DNA of 49,176 nucleotides from Cytauxzoon felis (GCA_020283715.1 JAIQCW010000242.1:1-49176), one strand, 5' to 3'. Counted from the first letter of the stretch, positions 10,296 through 22,614 are shown. Notes: generated from the sequence alone by a model not told the origin. Translations and numbers: made by a program.

Positions 10296-11269
10296 TTATA
10301 AAAATACAATTGATCCTGCCATCCATTCATAGAACTCGCGTTCATTAATGGCACATTTCTGGTGTTCATCAAGGACATTGAAAATGATGTACAAGTCTAC
10401 AATGTCAAATTGTAATTTACCAGATGTATGATCAGCACACATCCTATTAAATTCCTCTATAAGGATATGAATATATATTAAGTTTAAGAAACATACCAAA
10501 TTGCATACCATGATCGGGATCGCCAAGGGCATATTTACGGTAGCAATCAATATAAGCACCTTTAGATACATCCTTAATGACTGATTTCGCCTTTTCCAAT
10601 CTGAAACTCTTCCTAATGGCCTACATGAATTATATATTTATATACAAAAAACTTCAACATACAATTAAGAAACCAGTAAAGGATACACCGAAAATGAATA
10701 GGGTACTCAATAAACCAAATAATAAACGTAATGCACCAACAGATTTTGTAGCTCTAATTGTTACAAAAGTTGCTGCACCTAAAATCGATAACCATAATGA
10801 TTTGCCAGTCAATCTTGTTAAAAATCTCATGTTCCTTCTGATATGTCTACGGTATTTTGAAGCCCATCTAGGTGTTCCAGGTACATCCAATACCATTACA
10901 ATTAAACCATTTGACCTATATATATAAATTTATTAACATTATCATGGTATTAATAAATTAAACATACATTAAAAAGGATGATAGTAATACTGATGGGAGC
11001 TCTGTAATACCAAAGCAATTTAAAAACGTTAAAACAGCATTAGATAATACAGCGAGTGCTGCAAGAAAAAACAAAGTTTGATATCTCAAGTTTAATAATT
11101 CTAATGTACGTTCAAGACGAGCAGCTCCTGACTCCATATGTTCTGTGAATTTAGATACTGAGCTTGATGCTAATGGAGCATTCAAACCGTTAACACGATC
11201 GGAATCGTAATAAGTACGACCCGGAGCTTCTGAATAACCATAATTTGGAACACCCTCAGTTTCTAACAT
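10296..11269 (-). CDS. COPI-associated membrane protein with C-terminal EF-hand-like region
   Basis: Four exons on the minus strand: 10968-11269, 10663-10915, 10497-10620, 10296-10456; 279 aa with matching phases. About four membrane segments: TLFFLAALAVLSNAVLTFL, VLLSSFLM..GLIVMVLD, SLWLSILGAATFVTI and LLFGLLSTLFIFGVSFTGF. The conserved block VPGTPRWASKYRRHIRRNMRF and the overall layout match the COPI-associated protein family (PF08507), which is broadly present in apicomplexans and works at Golgi/ER membranes. After the last helix comes KSFRLEKAK and a helical tail ending DEHQKCAINEREFYEWM, which looks like a degenerate EF-hand. Introns are 40-52 nt. Function beyond membrane trafficking is inference. 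Confidence 0.85.
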
Positions 11270-12024
11270 GTTTTAACAAGAAGAATATTTTAAAATAACA
11301 ATTATAATCCAAATTTTATATAAATGTGTACGTAATTTAGTATCAATAATTTTACACAATACTAAATAAAGACACTTTTACATAAATACATAATATTATT
11401 CAACCAACCAAAATATTATTAAATTTATGTTGGTATATTACTATGATTATACCATTACTAATATAAATAAACCAAATATATAATGTCTCCTGATCGCCTA
11501 TTTGTATAATAAATTACAAGCATTACTCACACCCCATTTATATAGAGCATACACACCTCTGATATATCTAGAACGTTAACGCAATATAATACACTTGATA
11601 ACATTATCATACAAAACTATTTGATGTTTTCAGGTAAAATGTGCGATAATTACCAGAAAATTTTTTTAGACACCCTTATAATATATATGCCCCTTAATTG
11701 ACCAAAAATTTCCAAAATTTTGTTCACGATTCCTTATATTATTACTTCGATTCATATAATCCTTCTAAATTCATCATGTGTTGAATATTTATTTCTTTTA
11801 ATACCCAACTTTTATATCCATACATAACTATTTGCACAGGGCTGCTCTCTATACCCCTAGTATTATTTATTAACAAACCATAGTATAATTTTAATGTGGC
11901 TCTAATTTATCCATCCATGAGTCTGCACCTTGATTTTGTTGCGTGTTGATGATCTCCTACTGTTGGAATCCTTACACTTGGAAATACATATGTTGATGTA
12001 TGTATTAATTTAATATAAATCTAG
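11270..12024. other. Intergenic region between divergent genes
   Basis: 755 nt between a minus-strand and a plus-strand start, so it probably holds both promoters. AT-rich with several homopolymer tracts. I see no reading frame, RNA gene or dispersed-repeat module in it. Confidence 0.5.
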
Positions 12025-15000
12025 ATGTATTACTTGAAATGTAGACGTGGGATCTTAGATTCATTGGTAATCTTAAAGAGGTTTTACACTCCTCCAAGTA
12101 TGTATAATTGTTTATATCCCTTTATATTCGTATCATGTTTAATATATTTAAATTTTAGGTAGGAAGACTTGGAGTAAACAGCATCCAGATTTTAGAACAC
12201 CTAGACCATTGGTTGAGCCTTATAATTTGGGACGTTTACATCCAGATAGAGAATGGTGGAAGTTGTCTAAAAAGGGATTGACACCGGATACTTTTATGGG
12301 TTTCCCGGATGTTGTTAATATCCCTAAACATGGAGGATCATTGTATACTCATCTTATGGATGGGCCTACATTGGCTATGGTAATATTTTTTTATATCTTT
12401 ACATCCATCTACCTATAGATTGTCTATCGTTGCATAGAAAAGGACATTAATGATTCGGAGATTTGGAAGAAGTTGAAATTACAAGCGTTGAAGCTGTCTT
12501 TATCATTGGACCCCTATCTTATATCTATCCTATACCTTTATTTTTCATTTGCTGGGCATAATGATCACAGATTTATATCTACATTCATTGGTAGAATTCT
12601 AGCTACCCTATCGCAATTTACGCTGGAAGAATGTTCAAATATTATTATGGCTATGAGGAACCCAGACTTTAAACATGGGAGGTTTGTTTAGTCTTGGTTT
12701 GATTATCATTTATAGGACACTCGAATACATCATGAAACATGCCGAGGCATTAATATTGAATGAGGATTTAACACTTGAACCATCCTTGAGATTCTTATCT
12801 TCATTGAAGGGTTCAGAAATTATTCCAAAGAATTGTATCATCGCTATTGGTAAGTTTAGTTGTAAAGACGGCTGAAACTTATAGGGGAATTAATTGAGAT
12901 GTCCAATTTCAGTTGTATACAAGAGCCATTACTGCTCGATTGTTTGGATTGCTGCTGTACGCTCTTTGGTACAGTAGACTTTCTATGTGTTCTGAAATTG
13001 TTCCATGAGGAATGTCATATTCTCGAGACATCAAAGGACGTCAATCATTATCGCAACATCGTTTTACTCAACACAATGACAACATTTAACCTGAGGAACG
13101 CATTAATCACTGAAATGATCTTCAAGATGTAAGTTGAAGGATAAATATCCTCTCATTGAACATCAGGATTAAGGAGAATGGCTCATCGTCTACTTTCTAT
13201 GAGCAATGCCAATATCTAAAGTTGGCTGGCCGGCTACATGAAAGAATGCCCATCAATAACATCAGATTAGGTGAGTAAGATGCTCGTGATCATTCATATC
13301 ATTTCGTACCGTAGAAATTATGAAGTCGTTTGATAAACTCGTAGATGATCCAACATTAGCCATTGATGTATTGAGCGGCTTAATTTTTTGTACAACAAAA
13401 TTAGAACCTCTAGAGGTATGATTCAAAATCTCACACCACTTTACATCAATTCATACGATTAGTTGAAGTTGCTAATTGAAACCTCAAGTAGATTAGATGA
13501 TCTCAACAACAAAGACCTCTTGAGGTTATACTCCATCTTGTCCAAGTATAAACTTGAGGTACTTATACATTCAACCTCAGTTATAATCGATTTTAGGACG
13601 AATTGGATTATATCAAGCATAAAGTATACCAGAAATCATGGGATCTATTAGATGATTTATCAATCGATGAAATTATCCTACTAATGGTATTCCCAATTCA
13701 TTTAAACATTATCATCAACCACAGGATAACAAAGAATTAGAAAATGTCACTCAGGATAAGCTAAATCAATCATTCGATACAGTATTCAAACAAATTAATA
13801 CCTTGAACAGAAATCAATTGCTGAATTTTATCGACTTCTCCTCAAGGTATGTCCATATTATCCATGATATGATCAACTTCCACTCTACACGAGGCCCTAC
13901 ACTTGAGTTACAGCCTACTCTCAATTCCACTCGGCGTTTCACTTGAGGTTACCTCCACCGTAGGTCTTGCAGACAGCTGTTCTAATTACCTATCTCTAAA
14001 GAGTAGAGTCACTCCCAGAGATCGTGGCAGTGAGAAGGTAGAGATGTACATGGAGTTAGTACATGACCTCAAGTGGAACCCGTAGCTGATCTCAGGGAAC
14101 CGAGGGGGAGTAACTAGAGAAGCTGTCTGCAAGACGACGAATCTTGGAGAAGAAAGTTGGATTGGACCTCAGGTAATTGTGTGAATATAATTGACAGAGG
14201 TATTAATTTAAGTTACTGATGTGAGATATTGCAAGTTGTTTTTTAATGAAAGATAAATGAAATGACTACTGGTAATCCTGGTACTGATTTTGCTCCTGAG
14301 GATAATACTCAGAAGGATGTAAAGTTATGGATTGGTAAGCTGTCATGTTGACTAATGATATACTATTCGCCATATTCACCTCAATCTCAGAAAATCAAAC
14401 AGTACAAGGGACACTAGCTAAGGATTGGAATAGTGATGATGCTAATTCAGCGTGGTTAGCTACTGGTGGAACTAATAAATGGTCCGGTACATGGGAGGAC
14501 GCTGTTATAACTAATTGTAAGAGGGTTGCATTTATTTTATTTTCTACATCAATACCAGCTTAATATTTAAACTTTTATTAATTCAACAAATGGTTGGCAA
14601 GTTGGTAAAGCCACTGCTCCTGGTACTGATGCTGAACAGGATGTTAAAAGGATTGCCAACGTTATGAATAATGCTGAAAACGATAGTAAAGCTACTTGGT
14701 TTCACAGCGCTAGCAACACTACTATTAAAGATGCACTTGGTGAAATTACATCTGATGATCAAGTTAAAAATGCTGGTTTAGCGGCTTTAGTTTCATTTGG
14801 TACACTGGGATTATTAGTTCTAATTCTTGCTATTATTGTTTGTGTGAAAATTGAAATTCGTAGCCCACTATTTTCTTTTGCTATAAGAAGCATTGGCGTA
14901 TCTTTCGGTGTTCTTTCTATTGCTCCCATATTTTTATCTATATTCATTGCAAACCACCAAGAGAAAGCATCACTATACGAGTATACAGATAAAAGTGGTG

Positions 15001-16971
15001 GTGATAAAACTGTATTGAAAAACAATCTTTCTACTAAAATTAGTGATTTTGGTAAAGGCAGTAATAAAACTCAGGATCATGCTAAAAAAATTCGCCAAGG
15101 CTAATTTTGTTGAGGACCTTCAGTCAGATTTCTTCCCTCCTCCACTCTTAAATAAAACATCAGTTGATCAATTATTGGCTAGTGATGGTACCACTCCACT
15201 TACTGCTGCCAGTGGTGATGAAGCTCAAACGGCTCTTGAAGCCAAGAAGGAGATTAACTTCGATACATCTGGCGAAATTGCGAAATATCTAAACGATGCT
15301 ACCTATGAGGGCGTACCATATATATTAAGAGATGGGAGTAAGGTAATATGGGAACATGATACACTACATTCACAAGTACATGGCGATCATGAAAATAATT
15401 GTTATTTGAAATTCCTAATTGATCCTTTTATCGAAATGACTAGTCTAAATAATTTAACATCCCATTCATGCCAACTTATTACCTCTGGTTTTGTAGCTTT
15501 GGGTATATTTTGTTTCTTCCTCATGTTGAGCATCAACTATGGGATACATCTAACTGTAACTCTAGGCGATGAAGATTCAGAGCTTTCCAATAAAATTAGA
15601 AGCTTAGGATTTTCCTTCGCTCTCACATCCATATTTGCAATATTATCTGAAGTTTTAATCGCCAATCAGAATGAGAAGATCGCCTTGAGGAATTCTGAAA
15701 TTTATCTGAAGATTCACCAGGATGGCACTGATGATAATGCTTTAAATATTGCTGATCCTAGTGCAGTTACAGCAGCAGACGCTAATAGGATTAAAATTGA
15801 TAGAATTGTTAACAGCGCAGGTGCTGACAATGAAACTGATATTGCTAATGGCCTCAAGGTTAAGGATATAGTTGGATGAAATATTGTGGCTTTAATTCAT
15901 TACTCTGGACCATCGATCAATGTTGGAATATATATCATCCCAGCTATCTAAATTTTCAGGCTACGGATATAAGAAATGCTGCTAACCAAGGCGGTGGTAA
16001 TCCTGATGAAACTGAACTTAATGAGGTATTAGGGAAGCCGGATAATTCTAAACTTCCTGATCATTTAAAGGAGGGCAAGACTATACGTACAATTGGTTAC
16101 ATATTTTCCGGTATTATAGGCCTGGGTTTGTTATTTGGATTATTTTCTGGGGTTTATCTTTGTAAAACTGTAGACGTTAATGACCCCGACTTTTTGAAAT
16201 ATCCTAAATATGGTGGTTTTTATTTTGGTATAATCACATGTATTACCTTCATTATTCCAATAATTCTCCCAAATTATGTAAAGAAACGCGCCATTAAGGA
16301 ATATACTGCTGCTGATAAATTTACAGCCGCTTATAATTTTGCGAGGATTATTATACTTTCGGAATCGCAATATCAAGTGCGATAGCCGGGATATATATGC
16401 CCGGTCAACTAGGTGGTACACCTAATCCAACTCTTACTAATGCCAATACTTGTAGTTGTATACTCCTTCCGTCTTTTGGATATTGATTATACGAATAGTG
16501 GTGCATTTGGACCAAATGGTAAATGGTATGAGGATACTATATCAAAGAGAACTGATAAACATACGTGGTGGCATCTTACGCATGTAGCTTTCATTCCTCC
16601 ATACAACTTCTGTAATTCCCTCTTCATTTAAAATTCATCTCCGACTCATTAAAATTCATTTCATTTTAGGTCCATAGAATTTTCTCAGCGTATATTTAAT
16701 ACTTTACAAGACCTGTATGATAAATTAAATTCACCAAGAGGTGCAATTCTATTGATTAAATTATATAAAATGTTTGTATTAAATTATATAAATCTCATTT
16801 CATCTATTTAGGTGTAATGCTTCAATGGACTGTCCACATTTATTTAATATCCTAGACTCTATATCTAGGAAAGACGTTGATATTTCTGAATTACAAAAGG
16901 TTGAAATTAATGAACTGATGATAAAATACAATTTAAAACACCATACACTCTGTAAGAAATTACAATTTTAA
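12025..16971 (+). CDS. Conserved helical-repeat protein, probably mitochondrial, interrupted by a 2.8 kb intron with a nested pseudogene
   Basis: Twelve exons: 12025-12097, 12159-12379, 12419-12681, 12716-12849, 12885-13128, 13167-13270, 13315-13415, 13463-13558, 13597-13686, 13725-13846, 16670-16771, 16812-16971; 569 aa, every phase consistent. The N-terminus (MYYLKCRRGILDSLVILKRF) is basic and amphipathic like a mitochondrial presequence. The body is a run of Leu-rich helices (IIMAMRNPDF, LKLLIETSSRLDDL, LLRLYSILSKY, LNRNQLLNFIDFSSR) resembling FASTK/HPR-type proteins of apicomplexan mitoribosome or RNA biology; no RAP domain is seen. Exon 11 begins SIEFSQRIFNTLQDLYDKL. Introns are 34-61 nt except intron 10 (13847-16669), which holds the module repeat and a broken membrane-protein gene. 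Gene identity is uncertain, but the coding model is well supported. Confidence 0.75.
13885..14176 (+). repeat. Dispersed module repeat in intron 10 of the helical-protein gene
   Basis: Sense-oriented [13 protein letters not shown] module with palindrome CTCTAAAGAG at 13994-14003, then ADLRE-type module (shortened at about 14095), CTGTCTGCAAGACG and closing GGACCTCAGG. It sits just 5' of the nested pseudogene. Confidence 0.85.
14264..16631 (+). pseudogene. Broken multi-pass membrane protein copy nested in an intron
   Basis: A start at 14264 (MTTGNPGTDFAPED) leads into three tandem two-helix units: about 14775-14990 (ALVSFGTLGLLVLILAIIV ... IANHQEKASLYEYT), 15480-15700 (TSGFVALGIFCFFLML ... 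IANQNEKIALRNS) and 16090-16330 (IGYIFSGIIGLGLLFG ... LPNYVKKRAIKEYT). The last part, GPNGKWYEDT..THTWWHL-like, corresponds to GGKNWNKDDGGYYWWHI of the intact gene at 844-2952. Frames change near 14525-14570, at an A7 run at 15079-15085, near 16340 and near 16490, while 15868-15960 can be read as an ordinary intron. Several frame changes in a family copy favour a pseudogene; assembly error at the A7 run is possible. It lies fully within the host gene's intron, same strand. Confidence 0.65.
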
Positions 16972-17029
16972 TTTGTTACAACTGAAATTCATTATGTATG
17001 GTGGCACGAGAGTAAGAGTCGGTACCTTA

Positions 17030-17931
17030 TGATATTCACTATTTACACTAGACGAAGTTAAACAAATGGAAGGAGGTGCTCCTCCTAGTTCTTCGAATGC
17101 AACACTTTCAATAGAAGTTCAGAGTAATGGTACACTAAATATTACTCATGATTCTAATTGTACTGAGAAATCTGATACCGATAATCCTACTACTGGTTGG
17201 AGTAAAACTACATATACACCCAATAGCGGAACAATTACTATAAGTGTTGCTGCTTCTAGTGGTTCTGATAATAAAGGTCTTGAAGCAGCTATTGGTGAAG
17301 AGAAGAATGGTGTTGCTGAATTACACCATTATACAAGTGGCAATAATCAGGTATTGAGGTTAAAGAAGGACAAAAAATACATTTACTATAGGAATTCAAC
17401 AGGTCAAGGTCCAAGTACTAACATCAGATGGGAAAAATATGACGGTAATACAGAACCTAATGAGGCAGATGTTAAAACTATTGTCAAAATATTAGATAGG
17501 TAATGTACTCGATAAATTAAAAGTAGCGAAAGATAAGGTTGATGATGCACTCAGAGAAATAAATAAGGCAATTGAAAGTGCTCCAGCTGATCCATCTGCT
17601 CAAGCTAATAAAGTTAAACTTGAAGCAGTTAAAACTAAAATTGGTATCGCTAGAACTTCGGTTAATGCAATAACTACAGGTGCAGATTTTAAAGATATAA
17701 CTAGTCAAGATTCTGGTAAAGGTAAACAAGCAGTAGATGCTCTTGGACAAGTTAATTCAACAGCTACTTCTCAACTTGCCACTGCTATTCCTTATGGAAG
17801 TGGTAAAACAATTGCAGCCGCTAATATTACAACACTTATCAATGCAGCTATAAGTAAATTTAACGATGCTGCAACTAATGAAGTTGGTGATTATACAACT
17901 CCTAATACAACCTCATATAAGTCATGATCTC
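17030..17931 (+). pseudogene. Truncated FAINT-like membrane-protein relative, copy 1
   Basis: Begins with LDEVKQM, the point where the intact gene passes from helices to ectodomain, without upstream membrane helices. A Ser/Thr-rich FAINT-like unit runs to about 17470 (LHHYTSGNNQVLRLKKDKKYIYYRNS). The frame then changes; a 25-nt intron 17471-17495 in phase would join it to a helical module of repeated K/A-rich heptad-like text (LDKLKVAKDKVDDALREI to FNDAATNEVGDYTT), ending at a TGA at 17929-17931. Copy 2 at 18030-19535 has the same module order. No downstream membrane segments are present, so either this is a secreted form or, more likely, a truncated copy. Confidence 0.55.
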
Positions 17932-17935
17932 ATGG

Positions 17936-17985
17936 AGTTTGAGGAGAAGCAAATAAGAAGGCCTCCACGGCGAGTGGATTAAAGG
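17936..17985 (+). repeat. Short dispersed-repeat fragment
   Basis: Holds a degraded ADLRE-type module followed by CCTCCACGGCGAGTGG, directly after copy 1 of the FAINT-like fragment. Confidence 0.6.
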
Positions 17986-18029
17986 TTGATGGACATCGAC
18001 TGGAGAGTGTTTTCAAAGGATTCTTTTAG

Positions 18030-19535
18030 TATTATCTGTGATCTACTTTGATCAAGTGAAGCAAATGATACCTACACCATCATTGAATCTGAATGAAATA
18101 GGTAAAAACCCAGCTGATGGTTCTCCCGCTACAGTTGATATACAAATTGAAATGATGGGTGATTATCAAAGCGGTAGTACTAATAATGTTACAGTCTCTA
18201 CAACTCCTGATAACCCCAAAAGTGGTTTCAAGAGACATACACATTATATTGGCGCGAATAGATTTACGGTAAATAGAATTAAAAAGGACGCAAGCAATAA
18301 TCTTGCGGGTGCTCTAGCTAATGAGATAACTAAAACTAATACAAGATTTGTTCACGTTTATCATGGAGGGACAACTGGTAATACACCCCTGTTAATAGCC
18401 GTATGTATAAACTCTGGTTCCTCTGAAACTTGGACATATTATAAGAAAACGAATCCTGCACAGGATAGTAATGATGATTGGTCTTTAGAAGCTACTCTTG
18501 CTAATAAGAATCCTGACGGTTCTGTTGATGACAAGAATCATATAATAGTTGAGTTAGATAAATTGAATGATTGGGCGAATAGTGAAACTGTAATTCATAT
18601 AGAGAAAACGGATACGAAAGGTGTAAATTCTAGTGGTCAATATACTACTGGTCCAAGTAATGGTACAAAACAATTACTGTTGCCAAGACGATTGGGAGTG
18701 GTTCTAATGGAGTACCTCAAGGATATGTGGCATATGAGCATAATCCTGATACCACTATTACCGCTACTACATTCAAATTTAATGGACAGAATGTAGGAGG
18801 ATTTGACGGAGTTACACCAAGTATTGATGATAGTAAACCATTTTATGTATATTACAAGGATGATGATGAAAAACATGAAAGGCCATTGCTTGCTTACTTT
18901 CAAACAACTGGTAGCAAACCTCATAAATATTATGGAAGAGGTACGAAATGGAGACAAGAATACAGTAATACTACTGCATTAAATGCCGCTCAACTTCAAC
19001 CTCATCTTGGTGAGATAAATAGAGGAGGAACTTTTGGTGAATTTAGACAAGTTGAATATTTTATTACACATATGATCTGCGACAGGTAATTATGGTGAAT
19101 TTGTAGACAAATTTGGAACTGATGTTAAGAAAGCTATAATTGAGGAACTCGATAAGGCTAAAAATAAGGCTACAAATGCTACTTGGAGTTCCACTGGTGA
19201 TTCTAAAAAGACCGGTGTTTTAAGTAAAATTAATGCTGCTATACGAGATGTCAAAGCAATAAATACGGGTGCACAATTTATTGATACTACTACTACAGGA
19301 TCTCCTGGAGAAACAGCTAGTGATGCTCTTACCGAAGCTCAAAGTGAGGCCAGTGAAATTACCCATACTCATCTTTCTGGTTCAATTACAGCACAACAGA
19401 TTAAGACTCCTATAACTGAAGCTATAGACAAATTTACTAATGCTATAGATGATGAAGTTGGTCAACATACAACTGCTGCATTTCTTCTCCTTCGCCACGA
19501 TCTCAGGGAGTGGTTCTACCCTTTAGAGATAGATA
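18030..19535 (+). pseudogene. FAINT-like membrane-protein relative, copy 2, frame-broken
   Basis: Starts FDQVKQMIPTP after a possible intron end near 18033. The first FAINT-like unit (FVHVYHGGTTGNTPLLIA) runs to 18660; alignment with the intact gene shows a one-base shortfall in the A-run near 18664-18669, after which a second unit continues in another frame (FYVYYKDDDEKHERPLLAYF, RGTKWRQEY). Near 19037-19085 the frame changes again, explicable by a 49-nt intron in phase, leading to the K/A-rich helical module (AIIEELDKAKNKATNATW to AIDDEVGQHTT) also found in copy 1. The frame then runs into the dispersed repeat and stops at 19538-19540. Copies 1 and 2 look like a tandem duplication with decay. 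Confidence 0.55.
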
Positions 19536-19585
19536 ATTAGAAGAGCCACCACGGCTAGTGGAAAGACCTCAGGTAGAACTGCAAG
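19488..19585 (+). repeat. Dispersed-repeat fragment fused to FAINT-like copy 2
   Basis: Antisense SSNYLSL..DRG module whose core reads CCCTTTAGAG, one of the few copies where the palindrome is imperfect, then CCACGGCTAGTGG and ACCTCAGGTAG. Confidence 0.75.
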
Positions 19586-19589
19586 AGAA

Positions 19590-19910
19590 GGAAGGGGTCT
19601 AATGTATAAGACGAAAACAAATAGTACAAATTGACTTTGAAGAATTGAATAAAGTGTGGATATGATATTAGAGAGTGTTTTCATCTATAATTGAATGATC
19701 CGTAGATAAGTTTGAATGTGCTGGGATCGAACATGAACATTTTTTCTCCATTCTTCTTCTAGGGGAATTTTGAATATTAAAGGTGTATAAACGAACCATT
19801 TTCATAATGATATCGATTTTAACAATACCCGTATTGGATAATTTTGTTGATGAAAAATCTTGATCAATAGAATTTGGCTAAAGATAGAGTTAATTTAAAT
19901 GAAAAAAATT
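19590..19910. other. Intergenic stretch without a recognised gene
   Basis: About 320 nt between the broken FAINT-like copy and the 3' end of the PGAM-like gene. One short frame (about 19619-19670, IVQIDFEELNKVW) looks protein-like but could not be tied to anything. Confidence 0.4.
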
Positions 19911-21597
19911 TTATAAATTTACTGGTAGGAAAATTTTCAATGCATATCTTAACCAACGTGAATGACCACATACGATAAAAATATCCTCAGTAAAATTATT
20001 AAAAATTCGATTAAAAAATGATAACATTTTCGTATAACATAAATTCCTAGGTTGTTTAATATCATCAACCATTTTCAATCTTTTATATTTTTCATATGAT
20101 TCGGGAGAAAATATCATCTCCAATAAAGGAAATGTAATCGAACCAAAACATGAATGTAATGATACACAATCCGGATTAACAACCAATTCCTATAATATTA
20201 TTATAATTTTAAAAACAACTCCACCTGAAGTCCAATCTACCTCTTCTCTACTCGATCCTCTCTTCGTCTTGCAGACAGCTTCCTCTATTTACTTCCCCTT
20301 CCAGCTCCCGTAGATCGCTTCCAGGTTCCACTTGAGGTTAAAAACCTTATCTCACTGAGATACGACTAAAGTGACGGAATCCATGTTTGTCAGGATATCT
20401 CAATGAAGACAATACAGAATGAAGTGAGGAATATAGTAATAGATACAATCATCAAAGTCCTCTTCAATGAAGTATTGACATCAGAAATTCATCTATTAGT
20501 TATTCCACAATCTTCAGTAGTTTCCCCAGAAATGAAGAAATTCCTTCAAAATTTTGGGGGTAAAAATGAAGTTAGTGAAATTAGTGATTGGACCTCAAGT
20601 GGAAGTGGAACCCGCAGCTGATCTCAGGGAAGCGAAGGGGGAAGTAAATAGAGAAGGCACCACGGCTAGTGGAAAGACCTCAAGTGGAAGAGCTGACGGC
20701 AGGACTATAACCTCGAGTGGAAGCTGTCTGCAAGACGACCTCAGGTGGAAGACGAATGAAGATAGTGATTGGACTTCGGATAGAGTGCTAATATATTATT
20801 TGTTATGGATACATACTTCTAATTCATGTGTGATGTATATATGTTCATTTGTTTTATTGAGTCTAGATCTGAGTATAAACATGAGCGTGCTTTGTGCTCT
20901 CCTGTATGATTATAATATTATAATTGATATATATATAAACCTTAAATATGATGCGAATAATACACTTTTTTTACCTGTACCTGTAATGGCAGCTACATCT
21001 AATTCTAAATCTGGATTATTTTTTGCTTCTGATAGAAATTGTGCTACATCTAATGATTGTGATATGCCATTAGTAGTTAATGGTGAATCGCATATAAAAC
21101 TTTCATTAGTAAATATGAATAAAATTTCAAATAATAATAACAATACAGATGATACAAATAATTTAAATACATTTTTAACATTATAAAATGATGCATTCCA
21201 TACAGATTGTCTAAAATAAATAATATTATAATGATGTAAGGATATTATTATATATTATTACAATATAAATCATATTATAATAGATTGATTTAATACTTCA
21301 TTCAACATACCCATGTCTTATAAAGTATATTGTTTTAACTTTAACAGGGATATAATCAGCATCTTTACATAAATGTGCTTGTCTATGAATAGCAGAATCA
21401 TATTCATTAGTATTAAATATTGTAGTAAGTCTACAAAGAGAAAAATAAGTCAATCGCAACTTATAATATAAATAAGAAAATTTAAGATGAGTCTTTTCAA
21501 TTATTAACTCATCTTTGTTTATATTAGTTGGGGTATTTAATATTATTGAACCAAATACTAATGTAAAACAAATAAAAGCTACTACGTACTTTGACAT
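19911..21597 (-). CDS. Secreted histidine-phosphatase / phosphoglycerate-mutase-like protein
   Basis: Minus-strand exons: 21311-21597, about 20975-21210, 20817-20896, 19911-20189; about 293 aa. The N-terminus MSKYVVAFICFTLVFGSIIL looks like a signal peptide. The catalytic motif RHGQSVWN is split across the first intron (IYFIRHG at the end of exon 1). Further family marks are DSPLTTNGISQS, AQSTLMFIL, HELEELVVNP and the late catalytic VCGHSRWLR. The fold transfers or removes phosphate through a phospho-His; with a signal peptide it is more likely a phosphatase-like protein of the secretory route than the glycolytic mutase. The donor of exon 2 could be 20975 or 20981. Intron 3 (20190-20816, 627 nt) contains module repeats and the best copy of the 245-nt core. 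Confidence 0.75.
20215..20790 (+). repeat. Dispersed module repeat around the best-preserved 245-nt core, PGAM-like intron 3
   Basis: Antisense modules 20217-20336, core about 20337-20592, sense modules to 20790. In this copy the core keeps an open frame starting at 20403 (MKTIQNEVRNIVIDTIIKV...) that runs on into module sequence; the other two copies have stops. Confidence 0.85.
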
Positions 21598-22614
21598 TTT
21601 GAGATAATATCTCTAATTTACAAAAACATATAATCATTATAAAGTAAATATGACCGAAATAATTCCGATTCACTATATACAATTATTATATACTCAGTAC
21701 TAAAACAATTATGTCGATACACGACATTTATACAATGGTACTATTGATGTACAACAAAATGCGATTTCAGATCTCTTTAAATTTTATACAATATCACATT
21801 TACACATCATAACATAGAAGTAAAATTATCACTTCATACAGATCACGCCAATAAACCAATCCAAGTCACCTAAAATCGGTAACTCAACACATCGTATACA
21901 AATTTACATACAACAAAGATAATAATAATAAAATTATATTTATCTTCATAACTTAGATGATTTATATACAAGAGAATCTGATTTATTTAAATTTATAAAT
22001 AGTCACAGATAAACACTTTGTGTAAGGGGTGTAGGTGCTACAGTACATGACTATGTCACCGGAAGCCTAAAATTTAGCCTCAACTTGCGATTTTTAAGGC
22101 TAAAATAAATTAATAATTTATAAATATTATAACAATTGTGATAATTATCATGTTTATTACAGTGATTAGTAGTTAGACATTCTAGGAATGTGCATCTCCG
22201 CTTCGAGTCATAGAACTTTTCACAGCGCTATCAACGCGATATAATTTCACGTTATAAATGATTAATTAAACACATTCTCTTTAATTTAATGGTCACATCT
22301 GTACTATATACATGAATAACCGTGACACATTCATGTCTTATTATCAGGATATTGCGTTTCATTTTGTCCATTGAAGAACTGCAATGTCGACCACTATTGT
22401 ACCATGTATTATGTTTAAATGGACTGGAAAATGCGTAAATAGTATGAGATTGTCCAGCTGATGGACAAGGATGACTGGAAATAAGTACACAATGGGGAAT
22501 GACATGGCAAATTCTTGATAAACAGCGTATGAGCGCGTATTCGTGGCGTATATCACAGCTAATTACAGTGATTAAGTGATAAAGTACAATGTGTTGTCGT
22601 TATATTTCCTGAAA
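21598..22614. other. Intergenic region between divergent genes
   Basis: About 1 kb between a minus-strand and a plus-strand start, therefore likely to hold both promoters. AT-rich. A less AT-rich patch at 22015-22110 (TGTAAGGGGTGTAGGTGCTA...) and another at 22360-22560 show no good frame. No dispersed-repeat module is present. Confidence 0.45.

Noticed and set aside
20403..20621. Independent gene starting MKTIQNEVRNI
   Set aside because: It is the core repeat inside an intron of the PGAM-like gene; two other copies carry stops. Kept as a finding only.
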